This document shows positions 14,291 to 14,466 of a stretch of 14,466 nucleotides of DNA, one piece after another. Every line of letters starts with the position of its first letter. Within the stretch, counting starts at the first letter, position 1. This stretch comes from Bacillota bacterium (GTDB lineage: Bacteria; Bacillota_I; Bacilli_A; Erysipelotrichales; Erysipelotrichaceae). The notes below the pieces were generated by a model. It was not told the DNA's origin and did not search any database. It was given only the letters and a program-made list of their open reading frames with translations. The stretch spans positions 1 to 14,466 of the forward strand of contig JAEZBR010000012.1 in the NCBI GenBank assembly GCA_023426935.1, in the 5' to 3' direction. A program made the translations under genes and the position numbers.

Positions 14291-14466
14291 TCAATGAAGA
14301 GGAACTTTCACTGAAAATTGAGTTTTCTTTCCTAACCAGAGATAAACCTTCATTAGTTCCCTAGTATCCATGGCACAGTATTCTAATAGTTCGGCTCTTA
14401 ATTTCCTTTTCGGTTCAATTTCGGTAGTATAAGCATATCTACGATGTGCAATGATAGCTTCTAAAC
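14291..14466 (-). CDS. DUF2779-like protein, C-terminal 57 residues (5' part beyond window)
   Basis: The frame enters from the right edge and stops at TGA 14293-14291. The visible end contains L-R-A-E-L-L-E-Y-C-A-M-D-T-R-E-L-M-K-V-Y-L, which resembles the conserved last helix of DUF2779 proteins (L-L-x-Y-C-x-L-D-T-x-A-M-V). In that family it ends a nuclease-like domain of unclear function. The final residues, T-Q-F-S-V-K-V-P-L-H, are encoded by the terminal inverted repeat of the putative mobile element. Without the element the frame would read W-L-G-K-K-S-R-E and stop at 13825-13823. So the gene is probably intact in function but carries an altered tail. Family assignment is by eye from a short segment. 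Confidence 0.55.
   Translation of the reverse strand, partial: LEAIIAHRRYAYTTEIEPKRKLRAELLEYCAMDTRELMKVYLWLGKKTQFSVKVPLH
14296..14322 (-). repeat. Right terminal inverted repeat of the element
   Basis: The inverted partner of 13849-13875, immediately inside the right direct repeat and read as coding sequence by the DUF2779-like gene. Confidence 0.65.
14323..14337. repeat. 15-bp direct repeat, right copy (putative target duplication)
   Basis: Identical to 13834-13848. On the minus strand it encodes part of W-L-G-K-K near the end of the DUF2779-like protein, so it probably represents the original target sequence. Confidence 0.75.

Larger units (their letters stand above)
13849..14322. mobile_element. 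MITE-like non-autonomous element (474 bp), no recognised family
   Basis: This stretch without a convincing gene is bounded by perfect 15-bp direct repeats. Immediately inside, 13849-13875 and the reverse complement of 14296-14322 match at 20 of 27 positions with no gap, including an unbroken 11-bp TGAAAGTTCCT block. A second inverted pair (13881-13906 against 14139-14164) matches at 21 of 26. More GAAAGTTCC-like copies occur at about 13892, 14145, 14184, 14282 and 14301. There is no transposase. It sits at the 3' end of the DUF2779-like gene, and removing it with one direct repeat restores a short in-frame ending. A diverged decayed IS, or an intergenic repeat family, are alternatives. Confidence 0.6.

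Noticed and set aside
13834..14337. CRISPR array suggested by the recurring short motif
   Set aside because: The copies are about 9-15 bp, variable, in both orientations and irregularly spaced; no cas gene is present.
14145..14340. A minus-strand open frame in another phase (K-V-P-V-L-K-G-K-F-E-G and onward) that overlaps the DUF2779-like 3' end
   Set aside because: It lacks a supported start, contains the repeat motifs and matches no family I know. It could be a remnant, but I cannot support a gene.
14119..14364. An 81-residue plus-strand open frame across the right half of the element
   Set aside because: It crosses the inverted repeat, runs antisense into the DUF2779-like gene, has no ribosome binding site and shows no domain. 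The opposite strand is also open over much of it, so openness is weak evidence.

Overview
The window looks like the chromosome of a low-GC Gram-positive bacterium (Bacillota). The evidence is a fused SecDF, a ComN-type regulator, RNase Y with YmdB, a PASTA-tailed division transpeptidase, MraZ and strong AGGAGG-type ribosome binding sites. An Erysipelotrichia-like lineage is a guess from gene content and order, not proven by any marker here. All protein genes lie on the minus strand, so the biology reads from right to left.

Right edge to left: (1) 14466-14291 is the 3' end of a gene whose C-terminus resembles DUF2779 proteins. (2) 14337-13834 is a roughly 0.5 kb A+T-rich stretch with no convincing gene. 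It is bounded by a perfect 15-bp direct repeat, with imperfect terminal inverted repeats immediately inside. I read it as an undescribed MITE-like non-autonomous mobile element inserted in the last codons of the DUF2779-like gene. (3) 13813-11352 is an rny-ymdB operon with its own promoter and a strong intrinsic terminator. (4) 11300-5041 is a shortened division and cell-wall cluster: mraZ, rsmH, an ftsL-like gene, a class B penicillin-binding protein, mraY and murD. It is tightly coupled (TAATG and ATGA overlaps) and starts with three tandem 10-bp MraZ-box-like repeats. A second promoter precedes mraY. (5) 5032-2327 is a comN-like gene translationally coupled to secDF, with its own promoter and a weak terminator. 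(6) 2310-328 is an ATP-grasp ligase followed 2 nt later by an esterase-family hydrolase, a small two-gene unit of unknown product. (7) 282-1 is an HU-family DNA-binding protein with its own promoter, cut by the left edge.

Functionally, the centre of the window serves growth and division: MraZ controls the cluster, RsmH modifies 16S rRNA, MraY and MurD make peptidoglycan precursor, and the FtsL-like protein and the PBP act at the septum. SecDF assists protein export. RNase Y and YmdB link to RNA turnover. The most novel parts are the mobile element with its reconstructable empty site, and the ATP-grasp/esterase pair.
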